From contig JAQBQE010000070.1 in assembly GCA_028287135.1 (NCBI GenBank), forward strand, positions 1 through 63,339: DNA of 63,339 bases, given 5' to 3'. The translations under genes and the position numbers were made by a program. Shown here in pieces: positions 18,146 through 27,305 of this stretch; position 1 is the stretch's first letter; each line of letters opens with the position of its first letter. The notes below the pieces were generated by a model. The model ran no database searches, had not been told where the DNA came from, and saw only the letters and a list, made by a program, of their open reading frames with translations. Source of the DNA: Myxococcales bacterium. GTDB lineage: Bacteria > Myxococcota_A > Polyangia > Haliangiales > Haliangiaceae.

Positions 18146-18290
18146 TCAGTCCGCACAGGTCACCGGATCGGGATCGACGATCACATCGTCGATCCACAGA
18201 TCGAGCGCAGGCTGAGCCACCGGCGTGTTGGAGCCCGCGAAGCCGATCCCGAAGGTCACCATGTTGATCGGCGGTCGGTCGCGAACCCTG
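18146..18290 (-). pseudogene. C-terminal fragment of an exported domain protein
   Basis: This 48-codon open stretch ends in LDLWIDDVIVDPDPVTC plus two residues and a stop. The codons have the strong G/C third-position bias of real genes here. The ending is typical of the last strand of concanavalin-like or jelly-roll domains in myxobacterial surface proteins. No start or upstream domain remains, because the frame loses coding character beyond about 18290. I read it as a leftover 3' end. Confidence 0.35.
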
Positions 18291-18327
18291 CAACCGCGAC
18301 CACGCGGTCGAGTCCTCGGTCAGTTGG

Positions 18328-19194
18328 TCAAGGCGTCTTGAGCGAACGGTACGTGAAGCTGACGAACGGGATCCCCATCGGCAGCTCATCGATGCTGCAG
18401 TCCGAATCGCCCGTGCAGATCGGCTTGGCGAACCCGAGATCCACGCCGATGATCGACGACGTGAAGCGCACGCCGTACCACCCGAGGAACCCGTCGGCGC
18501 CCTGGTTGATGTCGCCGCCCGCGATGTACGCGCTGTCGGCTTCGAGCAGGAGCTTGATGTGCGTGCCGAGGCGATACGCGAGCGAGCCTGCGATCAGGAG
18601 CGGCACCGCCGACTGATCCTCGTGCGCGATGCCCGCGCCGACGTACCCGGAGAGATGGGAATGGCAGTCGTCATCGAGGCACAGCGTGAGCGCGCCACCG
18701 ACCACGCCGGCCGTCGCACCGTCGCCGTCTTCACGAACGGTGGTGAGCGCGCCCTGCAGCGCGCCACGAACGCGACCCGACTTGAGCACCTGATACTTCG
18801 CGTTCAGGAGCAGCACGAACGGCATGTTCTCGAAGGCCGGCAGCAGCGTGGTGGCGCTGAGCGAGAGCTGATCGGTGACCGAGTATCCAAGGCTGACGAG
18901 GAACAGCTCGTAGTCCGAGAACGACCACGTGCCTGCAGGCTCGGTCAACGCGGTGGGCATCACCCACGAACGACCCGCGTTGGCGTCCTCGATGACACCA
19001 CGGTCGACGGTCGACACCGGCGCAGGCGGCTGCTCCGGCATCGGCTGCATCGGCGGCGGCGGCGCGACCATCGCGGCCTCGGGCGGCGGCGGCGGCGCGA
19101 CCGGAGCCCCCGTACCCTCTTCCTCGCCGGGCTGCGCGTACGCAAGCGACGAGATCAGACACGACGAAACGATCCACGTGGTGGTCACCCTCAT
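18328..19194 (-). CDS. putative outer-membrane protein, Pro-rich N-terminus
   Basis: This 288-residue protein has a signal peptide (ending SLAYA). A Pro/Ala-rich linker follows (about residues 25-62), then a beta-strand-rich region with repeated aromatic/aliphatic alternation, and it ends in FTYRSLKTP. The pattern suggests a small beta-barrel or periplasmic beta protein of a kind frequent in myxobacteria, with no assigned function. It is divergently transcribed from the phosphotransferase gene, and a promoter region of roughly 100 bp lies between them. Confidence 0.6.
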   Translation of the reverse strand: MRVTTTWIVSSCLISSLAYAQPGEEEGTGAPVAPPPPPEAAMVAPPPPMQPMPEQPPAPVSTVDRGVIEDANAGRSWVMPTALTEPAGTWSFSDYELFLVSLGYSVTDQLSLSATTLLPAFENMPFVLLLNAKYQVLKSGRVRGALQGALTTVREDGDGATAGVVGGALTLCLDDDCHSHLSGYVGAGIAHEDQSAVPLLIAGSLAYRLGTHIKLLLEADSAYIAGGDINQGADGFLGWYGVRFTSSIIGVDLGFAKPICTGDSDCSIDELPMGIPFVSFTYRSLKTP

Positions 19195-19313
19195 CCGCTC
19201 ATCCTAGGTCGCTTGTCATCGCATGGGTGATTCTCGCGCGTGAAGCGACCGAGATCACTGCTCGTACAGGACGACGCTCACAGCCGCCGGCACAACCTGG
19301 CAATACTCGGCGC

Positions 19314-20270
19314 GTGCTCGACTGGATCGCCGACGTCACCGGCGCGCGACGTGCGCGACGCGGCGCAGCGCTCCAGTCGCTGTGGGGCGGCTACGGCGAG
19401 CTGTTCCGGGTCGAGCTCGACGGCGGCGCCGCGCCAACCGCGGTGGTCAAGTGGGTGCGGCCACCCGCTCACGCACAGGCAACGGTCTCCGATCGTCGCA
19501 AGCGCCGCTCGTACGATGTCGAGGCTGCGTTCTATCGTGACGTCGCCGCGCGCTGCGATGCCAGCTGTCGCGTCGCGCAGCTCTACGGCAGCCGCATCGT
19601 CGACGGCCACTGGCTGTTCGTCCTCGAGGATCTCGATGCAGCGGGCTTTGCAGTGCGGCATGACGAGGCCGACTCGACGGCGCTGGCGTCCTGCCTCGCG
19701 TGGCTCGCGGCGTTTCATGCGCGCTTCCTCGGTGCGCCGGCCGATGGGTTGTGGCCGACCGGGACGTACTGGCACCTCGCGACCCGCACCGACGAGCTGG
19801 TGGGGATCACCGATCCAGCGCTGCGCGGGCGCGCGGCATGGATCGATGCTCAGCTGTCCGCCGCTCGCTACCAGACGATCCTCCACGGCGATCCGAAGGA
19901 GGCGAACTTCTGCTTCACGGCCGATGCCCGCGACGTCGCCGCGGTCGACTTCCAGTACGCAGGGCGGGGCTGCGCGATGAAGGACCTCGCATACCTGCTC
20001 TACGGCCGGAGCGACGAGTCCGCCGACGGCATCGCCTCCCATCACCTCGACACCTACTTCGGTGCGCTGCGCGCCGCGCTGTCCCGCCGGTCGCCCGTCG
20101 AGCCGATCGATGTCGCGGCGCTCGAGGCCGAGTGGCGAGCGCTCTACCCGCTTGCGCGCCTCGACTTCTGCCGTTTCCTCGCGGGCTGGCGACCCGCGAT
20201 GTGGCAGCGCGACCTCCGGGGTCAGCACTACGTCCGCAGCGAGCTCGCGCGGCTCGCGGTCAGTAGTTGA
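19314..20270 (+). CDS. phosphotransferase (APH / ecdysteroid-kinase-like)
   Basis: This small-molecule kinase-like protein shows LHGDPKEANFCF (Brenner loop, catalytic Asp) and AVDFQYAGRGCAMKDLAYLL (metal-binding DFQ), both intact. VVKWVRPP supplies the ATP-binding Lys. The frame opens at 19227, but the first 29 residues are low-complexity and basic, so the GTG at 19314 (318 residues) is preferred. The substrate is unknown; relatives phosphorylate choline, aminoglycosides, macrolides or sterols. Its last 11 bases overlap the 3' end of the convergent porin gene. Confidence 0.8.
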   Translation: MLDWIADVTGARRARRGAALQSLWGGYGELFRVELDGGAAPTAVVKWVRPPAHAQATVSDRRKRRSYDVEAAFYRDVAARCDASCRVAQLYGSRIVDGHWLFVLEDLDAAGFAVRHDEADSTALASCLAWLAAFHARFLGAPADGLWPTGTYWHLATRTDELVGITDPALRGRAAWIDAQLSAARYQTILHGDPKEANFCFTADARDVAAVDFQYAGRGCAMKDLAYLLYGRSDESADGIASHHLDTYFGALRAALSRRSPVEPIDVAALEAEWRALYPLARLDFCRFLAGWRPAMWQRDLRGQHYVRSELARLAVSS

Positions 20271-21618
20271 CCTGGACCTGGACGCGGGTGACCTGGCCGG
20301 ACTCCTGGTCGTGCGGGAAGCGGTCGGACGTGCGATCGGTGATGTCGTACGCGAGCGTGATCTCGAGCGCCTTCATGATCTGCATCTCGACGCCGAGCTC
20401 GAGCTCCTTGACGAGGTAGTGCGGCGCGTTGGGGAAGAACTTCTTGCCACCGTCGTAGTACGTGCCGCGCGCGAACGGGATCACGTGCGCCATCCCGAGC
20501 ACGTCGTCGAGCTTGTACATGACCTGCGCATACCCACCGTGGAGCCAGCGGCTATCGATCGCCGACGGGTCGGTGCGCCCCTGCATGGGACCACGCCCGA
20601 ACGTGTACTCCGCGGTGAACCCGATCGGCTGCGGATAGAGGACGAACGTCCCGAACGCACGCGTGTCGACGAGCTCTGGATCGCCGTCCGGTACGGTGTA
20701 CGTGATGTCGTCGGTGTCCTGCAGCGTCACCGTGTACTTGCCGTAGTACCCGCCGCCGCCGAGCTCGACGATCTGACGCCCCACCTCGAACGGCACCGAC
20801 ACCCGCGCGATGACGTGGAGGTTGTCGGTGCGAGCGGGTCGATTGGCGGTCTGACCGTTGTAGACGCCGACGCCGACGATGCCGTAATCGCCCGAGCCCT
20901 TGAGCCCGGCGTCGACCAGGTGCTTGAACCGCGCCCGGAAGGGCGGCGGTGACCAGTAGAAGAACGCGCCGATGTCGCGCTCGTCGCGCACCGCGCTGTT
21001 GAGCGCGTCGTTGCGATCGAACGCGAGGCGATTCTGGCTCGACTGGAGATTCTCGAACCCGTAGGGGACCTTCGACTGGCCGATCCGGAACCGGTACTTC
21101 TTCTCCTTGTCGAGGAACAGGTCGGAGTACCAATCGCGCAGGATCGCGACGCCGCCCTGATCGCCGATCGACGAGGCGAAGTCGGGCTGGAGGTAGACCG
21201 AGACGTGCTCGTGGACGTCGCCGAAGATGACGAGCCGGGCGCGACGGATCAGGAACCCGTTGCCCTCGCCGATCGAGCGATCGCCCTGGGTGTTGATCAG
21301 GTCTGGATTGCGATCGAAGCTCGGCAACCGGTTGTAGCGGACCTGGGTATAGCCGCGAAGGCTGAGCTTCTCGTACCAGGGCGTCTTCTTCGGCGCCTCC
21401 TTCGCCACCGCAGCAGGTGCGGTCGGAACCGGGGCCGCGATCGGCGCCGTGACCTCGGGGGGCGACGGCGGCGCAGGCTCGGGCGCGGGCGGTGGCGGTG
21501 CCGGGTCACCGGTGGCGGGCGGCTCCGGGGGCGTGGGTTCGGCTGGCTGCGCGTACGCGGACGAGGCCCCGCACACGAGAGTGAGCGCGAGCGACGTGGC
21601 GAGCAGGGTTCGCTTCAT
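20260..21618 (-). CDS. phosphate-selective porin (OprO/OprP-like)
   Basis: This 452-residue outer-membrane protein starts at MKRTLLATSLALTLVCG with a clear signal peptide; the longer open frame upstream is antisense to other DNA. A Pro/Ala-rich linker precedes the barrel, which shows the family landmarks LRGYTQVRYNRLP, RRARLVIFGDVHEHVSVYLQ, RIGQSKVPYGFENLQSS and a C-terminal VQVQVNY strand. Members transport phosphate, pyrophosphate or other anions. It borders the lipid cluster but points away from it, and there is no phosphate-regulon gene nearby. Confidence 0.88.
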   Translation of the reverse strand: MKRTLLATSLALTLVCGASSAYAQPAEPTPPEPPATGDPAPPPPAPEPAPPSPPEVTAPIAAPVPTAPAAVAKEAPKKTPWYEKLSLRGYTQVRYNRLPSFDRNPDLINTQGDRSIGEGNGFLIRRARLVIFGDVHEHVSVYLQPDFASSIGDQGGVAILRDWYSDLFLDKEKKYRFRIGQSKVPYGFENLQSSQNRLAFDRNDALNSAVRDERDIGAFFYWSPPPFRARFKHLVDAGLKGSGDYGIVGVGVYNGQTANRPARTDNLHVIARVSVPFEVGRQIVELGGGGYYGKYTVTLQDTDDITYTVPDGDPELVDTRAFGTFVLYPQPIGFTAEYTFGRGPMQGRTDPSAIDSRWLHGGYAQVMYKLDDVLGMAHVIPFARGTYYDGGKKFFPNAPHYLVKELELGVEMQIMKALEITLAYDITDRTSDRFPHDQESGQVTRVQVQVNY

Positions 21619-21887
21619 GGGAATGCCGCTACCGTCACTCCGGCGTGTGACGCGACGAAGGCAACGTCGTGACGTGTCAGGCCCGTCGCAGATCTCCCTC
21701 GCGTTCGTCACGGTCGGTCGATCTCGGTGCGACCTTTGCCAGGCTTTCGCCACCCGTGGGTATGCCGTCACGTCCTCCCGACCCGCGGGGATCAAGCGGA
21801 TGCCGTGCTCGACGCCCCGGATGCGATGCCTCGATCGACGCGGTGCCGAGCTCGCAGCCGCCATGACTGCGCCTGGCGCTTTTCGCC
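21619..21887. other. 269-base intergenic stretch
   Basis: This is the gap between the porin start and the stop of the hydroxylase gene. No open frame with coding-like third positions, RNA or repeat is seen. It must hold the porin promoter, though no clear -35/-10 pair is recognisable. Confidence 0.4.
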
Positions 21888-22706
21888 CTAGATCGCGACC
21901 TGCGTCTCGACCGCAGGCGCCGACATCACGGCAGCCGGCATCGCTGCGGGGGATATCGCATTCTTCCGGAACAAGTAGAACTGCAGGTGCAGCAGGTTGA
22001 ACGGTTTGGTCGGCATCGGCGTCGCGCCATAGACGATGGTCGCCGGCTCCTTGCGATAGGTGCCGAACAGCCGGTCGAAGATGATCAGCATGCTGCCGAG
22101 GTTCGACTTGCCGAGCGTCAGATCGCTCGAGTGATGGACGCGATGGTTCGACGGCGTGTTGGTGATCCACTCGAGCGGACCCAGCTTGCCGACGTACTGC
22201 GTGTGACACAGGTAATCCCAGAGCTGGCAGAACGCCTGGATCGCGCCGATCGCGAGCGGATCGAAGCCGAGCAACACGCACGGCAGCAGGAACACCCAGT
22301 CGATGTAGCCGCCGAACCAGGAGTTGCGCATCCCGGTACTGATGTTGAACTTCGTCGAGTTGTGATGGACCGCATGGAAGGCCCACATGAACTGGAACCG
22401 GTGACTCGCCCAGTGTGACCAGTAGAAGAAGAATTCATAGACGAGCAGGAGCACGAGCCAGCTCCACGGCGAGCTCAGATCCCAGCGCCACGGGGAGACC
22501 TGGTAGGCGCCCCACAGGATGCCGCCGATCAGCAGCCCCTTGACTAGCGAGGTCAGCACATAGATGCCACCGGTCGCGATGTTGGCGATCGTGTCGTGCA
22601 AGCCGTAGCGCTGGTCGCGCCGGAACCGCCAGCTGACCAGCAGCTCGGCCGAGAACGCCACCGTCATCACACCCAGTCCGAAGAACGGCACCAGCGCCAG
22701 GTCCAT
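21888..22706 (-). CDS. fatty acid hydroxylase / sterol desaturase superfamily membrane protein
   Basis: This 272-residue integral membrane diiron enzyme has the three histidine boxes SHWASHR (HX3H), HAVHH (HX2HH) and NHRVHH (HX2HH), with four or more hydrophobic segments around them. Members hydroxylate or desaturate acyl chains or sterols using O2. The start ATG (MDLALVPFFGL) at 22706 is preferred to a GTG ten codons earlier because the TM segment starts at once. It is transcribed divergently from the first radical SAM gene across about 120 bp. I take it as a likely tailoring enzyme at the edge of the lipid cluster, but it could be independent. Confidence 0.88.
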   Translation of the reverse strand: MDLALVPFFGLGVMTVAFSAELLVSWRFRRDQRYGLHDTIANIATGGIYVLTSLVKGLLIGGILWGAYQVSPWRWDLSSPWSWLVLLLVYEFFFYWSHWASHRFQFMWAFHAVHHNSTKFNISTGMRNSWFGGYIDWVFLLPCVLLGFDPLAIGAIQAFCQLWDYLCHTQYVGKLGPLEWITNTPSNHRVHHSSDLTLGKSNLGSMLIIFDRLFGTYRKEPATIVYGATPMPTKPFNLLHLQFYLFRKNAISPAAMPAAVMSAPAVETQVAI

Positions 22707-22828
22707 GACGCCGACGCTAGCATGGGGTGTGATCACGGCTGGAACGGATCCGCCACGGACCGCGCCTGCGATCCGAAGTTGCCACCCTCCGGACGCACGC
22801 CGCGCTCGCGGGATGGCAAGCTCGCCCC
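22707..22828. promoter_or_regulatory. divergent intergenic region between hydroxylase and radical SAM 1
   Basis: This is the only non-coding DNA between the minus-strand hydroxylase and the plus-strand radical SAM gene, so promoters for both should lie here. I cannot point to convincing -35/-10 boxes; assignment rests on gene orientation alone. Confidence 0.35.
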
Positions 22829-24271
22829 GTGACCGACCGCTTGCTGAAGACGACGTCGTCGCTGTGTGCGACGTGCAAGCGTGCGACGCCCGCGGAGATC
22901 TGGCGCGTCGAGGACCGGGTCGTGATGCGCAAGGTGTGCGACGCGCACGGTGCGAGCGAGGTCCTGGTGTCGCCCAACGCGGCCTGGTACGAGACGGTCG
23001 TCGGCTATGCGCCCACGCTCGCGGCGCCCACGGCGCGCAAGGAGGTCTCGCAGGGCTGCCCGTTCGACTGCGGCCCGTGCACGAGTCACGAGCAGCAGTC
23101 GCAGCTCCCGATCGTCCCGATCACGTCGGCGTGCAACCTCGATTGCCCGATCTGCTACACGCACAACAAGAACGAAGCCGCGTTCCATATGACGGAGGAG
23201 CAGCTCACCGCGATCCTCCACCACCTGCGGGTCACGGATCCGGATCGCCGGATCATCAACCTGACCGGCGGCGAGCCCACGCAGCACCCCGCGTTCGAGC
23301 GGATCGTCGAGCGCTGCGTCGAGGAAGGCATCCAGCGGATCACGATCTCGACGCACGGGCTGCGGTTCCTCAAGGACGAGCGGTTGCTCGAGCGGCTCGC
23401 CCGGCTCGGTGCGCGGATCGTGCTGTCGTTCGATTCGTTCAAGCCCGAGACCAATCAGGAGATGCTCGGCGGGAACTTCCTCGATGCGAAGCTGCGCGTG
23501 CTCGACCTGCTCGAGAAGTACCAGGTCGAGACCACGCTGCTCCCCGTGCTCGCGCGCGGCATCAATGACGACGAGGTCGGCGCGTTCGTGAAGCTCGCGC
23601 TCGCCAAGGACTTCATTCGCTCCGTCGAGCTGCACACGATGACGTTCACCGGGCACAACGGGACCTCGTTCGACCGCCGTGGTCGGTACACGACGTACGA
23701 GGTGCTGTCGGACCTCGAGGCCCAGACCGCCGGCATGCTCCGGGTCTCGGACTTCGTGCCGTCGCCTGCCGCGCATCCGCTGTGCTACCTCGTGACCTAC
23801 GTGCTCCGGCTCGACGACGGGCGGTGGTTGCCGTTCCCGAGGTTCATGCCGGGGAGCGACCTGCGCGAGCTCCTCGCGGGCATGCTGTACCTGGAGCCGA
23901 GCTTTGCGATGGAGCACAAGCTCGGGGACGTGATCAACCGGCTGTGGGCCGGGGAGATCGACTGCTCGGAGCAGGAGCTCGTGCTGGCGAAGCTGCGCCG
24001 GCTGACCGAGTCGGTGTTCGAGCGAGACCTCGGCGCGGCCGAGCGGTTGCGCCGGGCGGAGCGCAGTGCGAAGGCGATCTACGTCCACGCCCACATGGAC
24101 GAGGAGACGTTCGACACCGATCGGATCCGCCAGTGCTGCGTCGGGATCCGCGAGCCCGACGGCACGAACATCCCGTCGTGCGCGTACAACACGCTGTATC
24201 GCGATCGCGACGCGCGGTTTGCCGCCAAGCCCGCCGCTCCTCTGATCACGCTCGGCCGCGGCCGTGCCTGA
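22829..24271 (+). CDS. radical SAM enzyme 1, tetraether synthase (Tes/MJ0619)-like
   Basis: This 480-residue protein has four Cys clusters in the order of the Tes family. C13-X2-C16 with C37-X2-H40 forms a rubredoxin-like mononuclear metal site. CPFDCGPC (Cys77, 81, 84) serves an auxiliary [4Fe-4S] cluster. CNLDCPIC (Cys102, 106, 109) is the radical SAM cluster. A C-terminal set (HPLCY, RQCC and SCAYN) probably serves a further cluster. The SAM-binding GGEP is at 147-150. Archaeal Tes joins lipid tails by C-C bonds and bacterial relatives are linked to membrane-spanning lipids; older annotation calls the family pterin methyltransferase. GTG start. It overlaps the flippase-like gene by eight bases. 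The substrate is inferred from the surrounding FAS genes. Confidence 0.88.
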   Translation: MTDRLLKTTSSLCATCKRATPAEIWRVEDRVVMRKVCDAHGASEVLVSPNAAWYETVVGYAPTLAAPTARKEVSQGCPFDCGPCTSHEQQSQLPIVPITSACNLDCPICYTHNKNEAAFHMTEEQLTAILHHLRVTDPDRRIINLTGGEPTQHPAFERIVERCVEEGIQRITISTHGLRFLKDERLLERLARLGARIVLSFDSFKPETNQEMLGGNFLDAKLRVLDLLEKYQVETTLLPVLARGINDDEVGAFVKLALAKDFIRSVELHTMTFTGHNGTSFDRRGRYTTYEVLSDLEAQTAGMLRVSDFVPSPAAHPLCYLVTYVLRLDDGRWLPFPRFMPGSDLRELLAGMLYLEPSFAMEHKLGDVINRLWAGEIDCSEQELVLAKLRRLTESVFERDLGAAERLRRAERSAKAIYVHAHMDEETFDTDRIRQCCVGIREPDGTNIPSCAYNTLYRDRDARFAAKPAAPLITLGRGRA

Positions 24272-25310
24272 GGAGGCACCACCACCCGCGGCCAAGTATC
24301 GCTGGTGGTGGTTCGTGCTGCTGCTCGCGCTCGGCGGGCTCGGGATGTACCTGGGCGCGCCGGAGACGGAGCGACTCCGTGCCGCGTGGCACCGGCTCGC
24401 CGGGGCGCCGATCGCGACGCTTGCGATCATCATCGGCGGTGCGCTCGGGCTGGTCGCCACCGAGGCGTTCCGGATCGCCGTGATCGGTCGCGTCGTCGGC
24501 ACGAGGGTATCGGCGCATGACGCGTGGGACGCCGCCGTCGCGAATCACGTGATGACGGCGATCACACCGCACGTCGGGCTCGGCGAGCCATCGGTGGCGT
24601 ATGTGCTCGGCACGCGCGGGATCCCCTGGGATGCGGCGGTCGCGATCCCGTTCGTCAAGTTCACGACGAGCCTTGCCCTCGTGTTCACGCTCGGCGCCGG
24701 GCTGGCGCTCGCCGGGTTCGGCCCGCCGGTCGACACCTGGATCGCCGCGTCGGGGATCGCGCTGTTCGTGGTGATCGCGACGCTCACCACGGTCATCCTC
24801 GTGATCAGTGCGCGGCCTCCGCTCGCGCGACGGGTGATCGCCGGCATGCAGGGCTGGTTCTCGCGGCGGCGCTGGTTCGCGAGCGAGACCGCGCAGGCCC
24901 GGATCACCAGGGTCGCGGACGTCGTCACCGGCATGATCGAGCGGCTCGAGGGAGTCCGCCGCACGACCTGGCGCGGCGTCGCGATCCTGTGTGCCGTCCA
25001 CCTCGTCTACTACGCCTCGTACATTGCCCCCCTGGTCGGGCTCGCGGTGCTGCTCGGCGATCCGCCGCTGATCGAGCTCTCGCTGCGGGCACTGGTCTAC
25101 CTGTGCTTCGTGTTCGCGATGCCGACGCCCGGCGGCGCGGGACCGAGCGAGGCCGCGGCCGGACTGTTCTTTGCCGATCTGGTCGCCCCGGCCGACGCGA
25201 TCGTGATCGTCGTCGTGTTCCGCGCGGCGACGTTCTACCTCCAGGTCGCGATCGGCGTCGTCTACTTGCCGGTCGCCGCCGCACTCCGCCGGCGCGCGAC
25301 CACGACGTAG
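24264..25310 (+). CDS. flippase-like membrane protein (LPG-synthase TM / UPF0104 family)
   Basis: This 348-residue protein starts at a GTG inside the end of the radical SAM gene. It has seven to eight hydrophobic helices and the family signature near the C-terminus, MPTPGGAGPSEAAAG. It lacks the soluble MprF aminoacyl-transferase domain, so it is the membrane part only. Such proteins flip or help export lipids or glycolipids. Translational coupling to radical SAM 1 suggests it handles the lipid product of the cluster. Its last 49 bases overlap the 3' end of the convergent acyltransferase gene. Confidence 0.82.
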   Translation: MPEEAPPPAAKYRWWWFVLLLALGGLGMYLGAPETERLRAAWHRLAGAPIATLAIIIGGALGLVATEAFRIAVIGRVVGTRVSAHDAWDAAVANHVMTAITPHVGLGEPSVAYVLGTRGIPWDAAVAIPFVKFTTSLALVFTLGAGLALAGFGPPVDTWIAASGIALFVVIATLTTVILVISARPPLARRVIAGMQGWFSRRRWFASETAQARITRVADVVTGMIERLEGVRRTTWRGVAILCAVHLVYYASYIAPLVGLAVLLGDPPLIELSLRALVYLCFVFAMPTPGGAGPSEAAAGLFFADLVAPADAIVIVVVFRAATFYLQVAIGVVYLPVAAALRRRATTT

Positions 25311-26356
25311 CTGCCGAGACAGACCACCGTCGTGACGCTCACGATGGCGACGTACTTGAACAGCCCCGGGACGGCGACCCCGGCGAGCGCGATCTGCAGC
25401 GCGACGACGATCGGCAGGTGCGCGACGTAGAACCAGTACGACGCCACCGAGGCCAGGCGGACCACCGGATGCGGTCGGCCGTAGCGCACACAGAGGCCGA
25501 TGAAACCGACCATCGTCGCGATCGCGAACAGGCCGCTAGCGGCGATCGCGTGGAGCGGAGGCCGTTCGATCGCGTCGAGCCCGCGGTACAGCGTGGCAAT
25601 CACGACCGCGAGGAGTCCGAGCGCGACGACGAGCGCGTGCCACGCGAACCGTGCGTAACGGACAAGCTCCTCGGGCCGACCGCGCACCAGCCAGCCCCAC
25701 GCGAAGAACCCGCCCATGAACACCAGGATCCGCACGTCGGGGACAAACCCGAGCGGCGTGTCGGTGTGCAGTGCGCCGAGCTCGACGAGCACGCCGATCG
25801 TGAGCAGCGCCGGGACCGCGAGCACGCCGAGCCCGCCCGGGATCCGGACCCGGAGCGAGCGCGCGACGGATGCCGCGATCCACGCAGCGAGCAGCAGCCC
25901 CAGGAGGTAGTACAGGTACCAGAGGTGGCCAAGCATGATCGGCAGCTCGGAGCTCTGCAGCTTCGGCACGTTGTCGGCGACCAGCGCGCGTGGCGTGACC
26001 TCGCGTCCCCAGTCCCACAGCGCGCCGACCACGAGCGAGCACGGCACCAGCGCGACGGCGAGCGGCACCAGCATGCGCGTGACGCCGTGCCGGGCGTAGG
26101 CGCGCGCCCCACGGGACTCGAGCACCGAGCGGCCGGCATAGCCCGACAGCCAGAAGAACGTCGGCATCGCGAACGCGCGGACGATCCAGGCGAACAGGTC
26201 GGCGCCGAGGAACTGCGAGCGGTCCTGCACCGCCCAGCCGATCGGCGTGACCAGGAACGACAGCACGGCATGTCCCGCCACCACGAACATCATCGCGATC
26301 GCACGCACGGCATCGAGCGCGTCGTTGCGCGCCACGCGGTCAGCCCCGGGCAGCAT
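25262..26356 (-). CDS. acyltransferase family 3 membrane protein (OafA/MdoC-like)
   Basis: This 364-residue protein has about ten hydrophobic helices and the typical first segment RNDALDAVRAIAMMFVVAGH, with the conserved His in TM1. AMPTFFWLSGYAGRSVLES and SYWFYVAHLPIVV are further family landmarks. Members move acyl groups to sugars, glycans or lipids across the inner membrane. It is the last gene of the long minus-strand operon, starting 17 bases inside the preceding gene. Its likely task is to transfer the finished acyl group to its acceptor; no thioesterase or AMP-ligase is present to do so. Confidence 0.85.
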   Translation of the reverse strand: MLPGADRVARNDALDAVRAIAMMFVVAGHAVLSFLVTPIGWAVQDRSQFLGADLFAWIVRAFAMPTFFWLSGYAGRSVLESRGARAYARHGVTRMLVPLAVALVPCSLVVGALWDWGREVTPRALVADNVPKLQSSELPIMLGHLWYLYYLLGLLLAAWIAASVARSLRVRIPGGLGVLAVPALLTIGVLVELGALHTDTPLGFVPDVRILVFMGGFFAWGWLVRGRPEELVRYARFAWHALVVALGLLAVVIATLYRGLDAIERPPLHAIAASGLFAIATMVGFIGLCVRYGRPHPVVRLASVASYWFYVAHLPIVVALQIALAGVAVPGLFKYVAIVSVTTVVCLGSYVVVARRRSAAATGK

Positions 26357-27305
26357 CGGCGATCATCCTGCCGAGCATGTGGAACTCGAGGTAGGCGCGC
26401 GCGATGTCGAGCGACTCGGGCAGCGCCGCGGTCGCACCGTCGAGCCGCAGCTCCCCTGCCCCGGCCACACAGCGAAACGCGAGCGTCTGATGCACGCGCA
26501 GTCCGGCATGGCGCACGGTCTCGAGCAGCGGGAAGCCGTCGAGACCGAACAGGAAGAGATCGCGCTGGATCAGCTCGGGCAACCAGCGCTCGGTCAGCGC
26601 CTCGAGGGACAGCTCCCACGTTCCCTCGCGAAGCATGTCCGCGAGTGAGCGCCTGGCGATCAGCCGGGCATTGCTCGCGTCGAGGGAGGTCAGCTTCGCG
26701 CGGACCAGCAGCAGGCCGCGACCCAGCGCACCGACGCCGATCGAGCGGTCGACGACGCGATAGCCGACGGTGGCGGGATCCTGCTTCACGCCGGCGAGGT
26801 GGTCTCGGGTCGTGGTCATCGCCATCGCGAGCCGGCGCGCGAGCGACAAGGTCGCAGCCACGCTCGCCAGCCGTCGGTGGTCGACCAGCACCTCGCGCCC
26901 GGTGCCATCGATCGCGACGATCTCGAACGGCTCGTAGCTCACGCGTGCGCGCGGCATCCCCGGTGGTTCGTGGGTGTGCAGATCGATCGCGTACGTGTGC
27001 CCGGTCTTGGTGACCTCGAGGTGGATGGTGAACGGCACCGCCGAGCCGCACCCATCACTGCCCTCCGCGAGCCAGACCAGATCCACGAGCACGGTCTTCT
27101 CCGCACACGCACGATCGTCGCGGATCGTGAGCCGGCCGGCCGCGCGATCGATCGTCACCTCGGTCGCCGGATTGTCGACGACCAGCCGGTTACTGGCATC
27201 GGCGGCGCGCCGCCCCACCCCCGCGAGCGGACAGATCACCCGCCCCGGCAGGAACACCACGCACGGACCGCGGACCACGTCATCCGCGCGTGCGACCGCC
27301 TCCAC
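26340..27305 (-). CDS. conserved-looking protein of unknown function in the lipid operon
   Basis: This 321-residue protein belongs to no family I recognise. The first two thirds is beta-rich with evenly spaced charged residues (HLEVTKTGHTYAIDLHTHEP has two His in a metal-site-like arrangement). The C-terminal third is helical (ELIQRDLFLFGLDGFPLLET), and there is no signal peptide or TM helix. The GTG start follows the previous stop with no gap, and its end overlaps the acyltransferase gene, so it is made with the pathway. A substrate-binding, scaffold or novel catalytic role is possible; nothing in the sequence decides between these. Confidence 0.7.
   Translation of the reverse strand: MEAVARADDVVRGPCVVFLPGRVICPLAGVGRRAADASNRLVVDNPATEVTIDRAAGRLTIRDDRACAEKTVLVDLVWLAEGSDGCGSAVPFTIHLEVTKTGHTYAIDLHTHEPPGMPRARVSYEPFEIVAIDGTGREVLVDHRRLASVAATLSLARRLAMAMTTTRDHLAGVKQDPATVGYRVVDRSIGVGALGRGLLLVRAKLTSLDASNARLIARRSLADMLREGTWELSLEALTERWLPELIQRDLFLFGLDGFPLLETVRHAGLRVHQTLAFRCVAGAGELRLDGATAALPESLDIARAYLEFHMLGRMIADAARG

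Noticed and set aside
20260..22386. A 708-residue open frame apparently fusing a long N-terminal part to the porin
   Set aside because: The first 256 residues are antisense to or out of frame with the hydroxylase gene. The porin has its own ATG and signal peptide at 21618.
22829..24271. Annotation of the radical SAM proteins as 7,8-dihydro-6-hydroxymethylpterin dimethyltransferases
   Set aside because: That name comes from an older assignment for the MJ0619 family. The surrounding genes are for acyl-chain synthesis, not pterins.
24524..27013. An 829-residue plus-strand open frame
   Set aside because: It is Arg/Asp/His-rich, spans three real genes in the wrong frame, and shows no domain or ribosome site.
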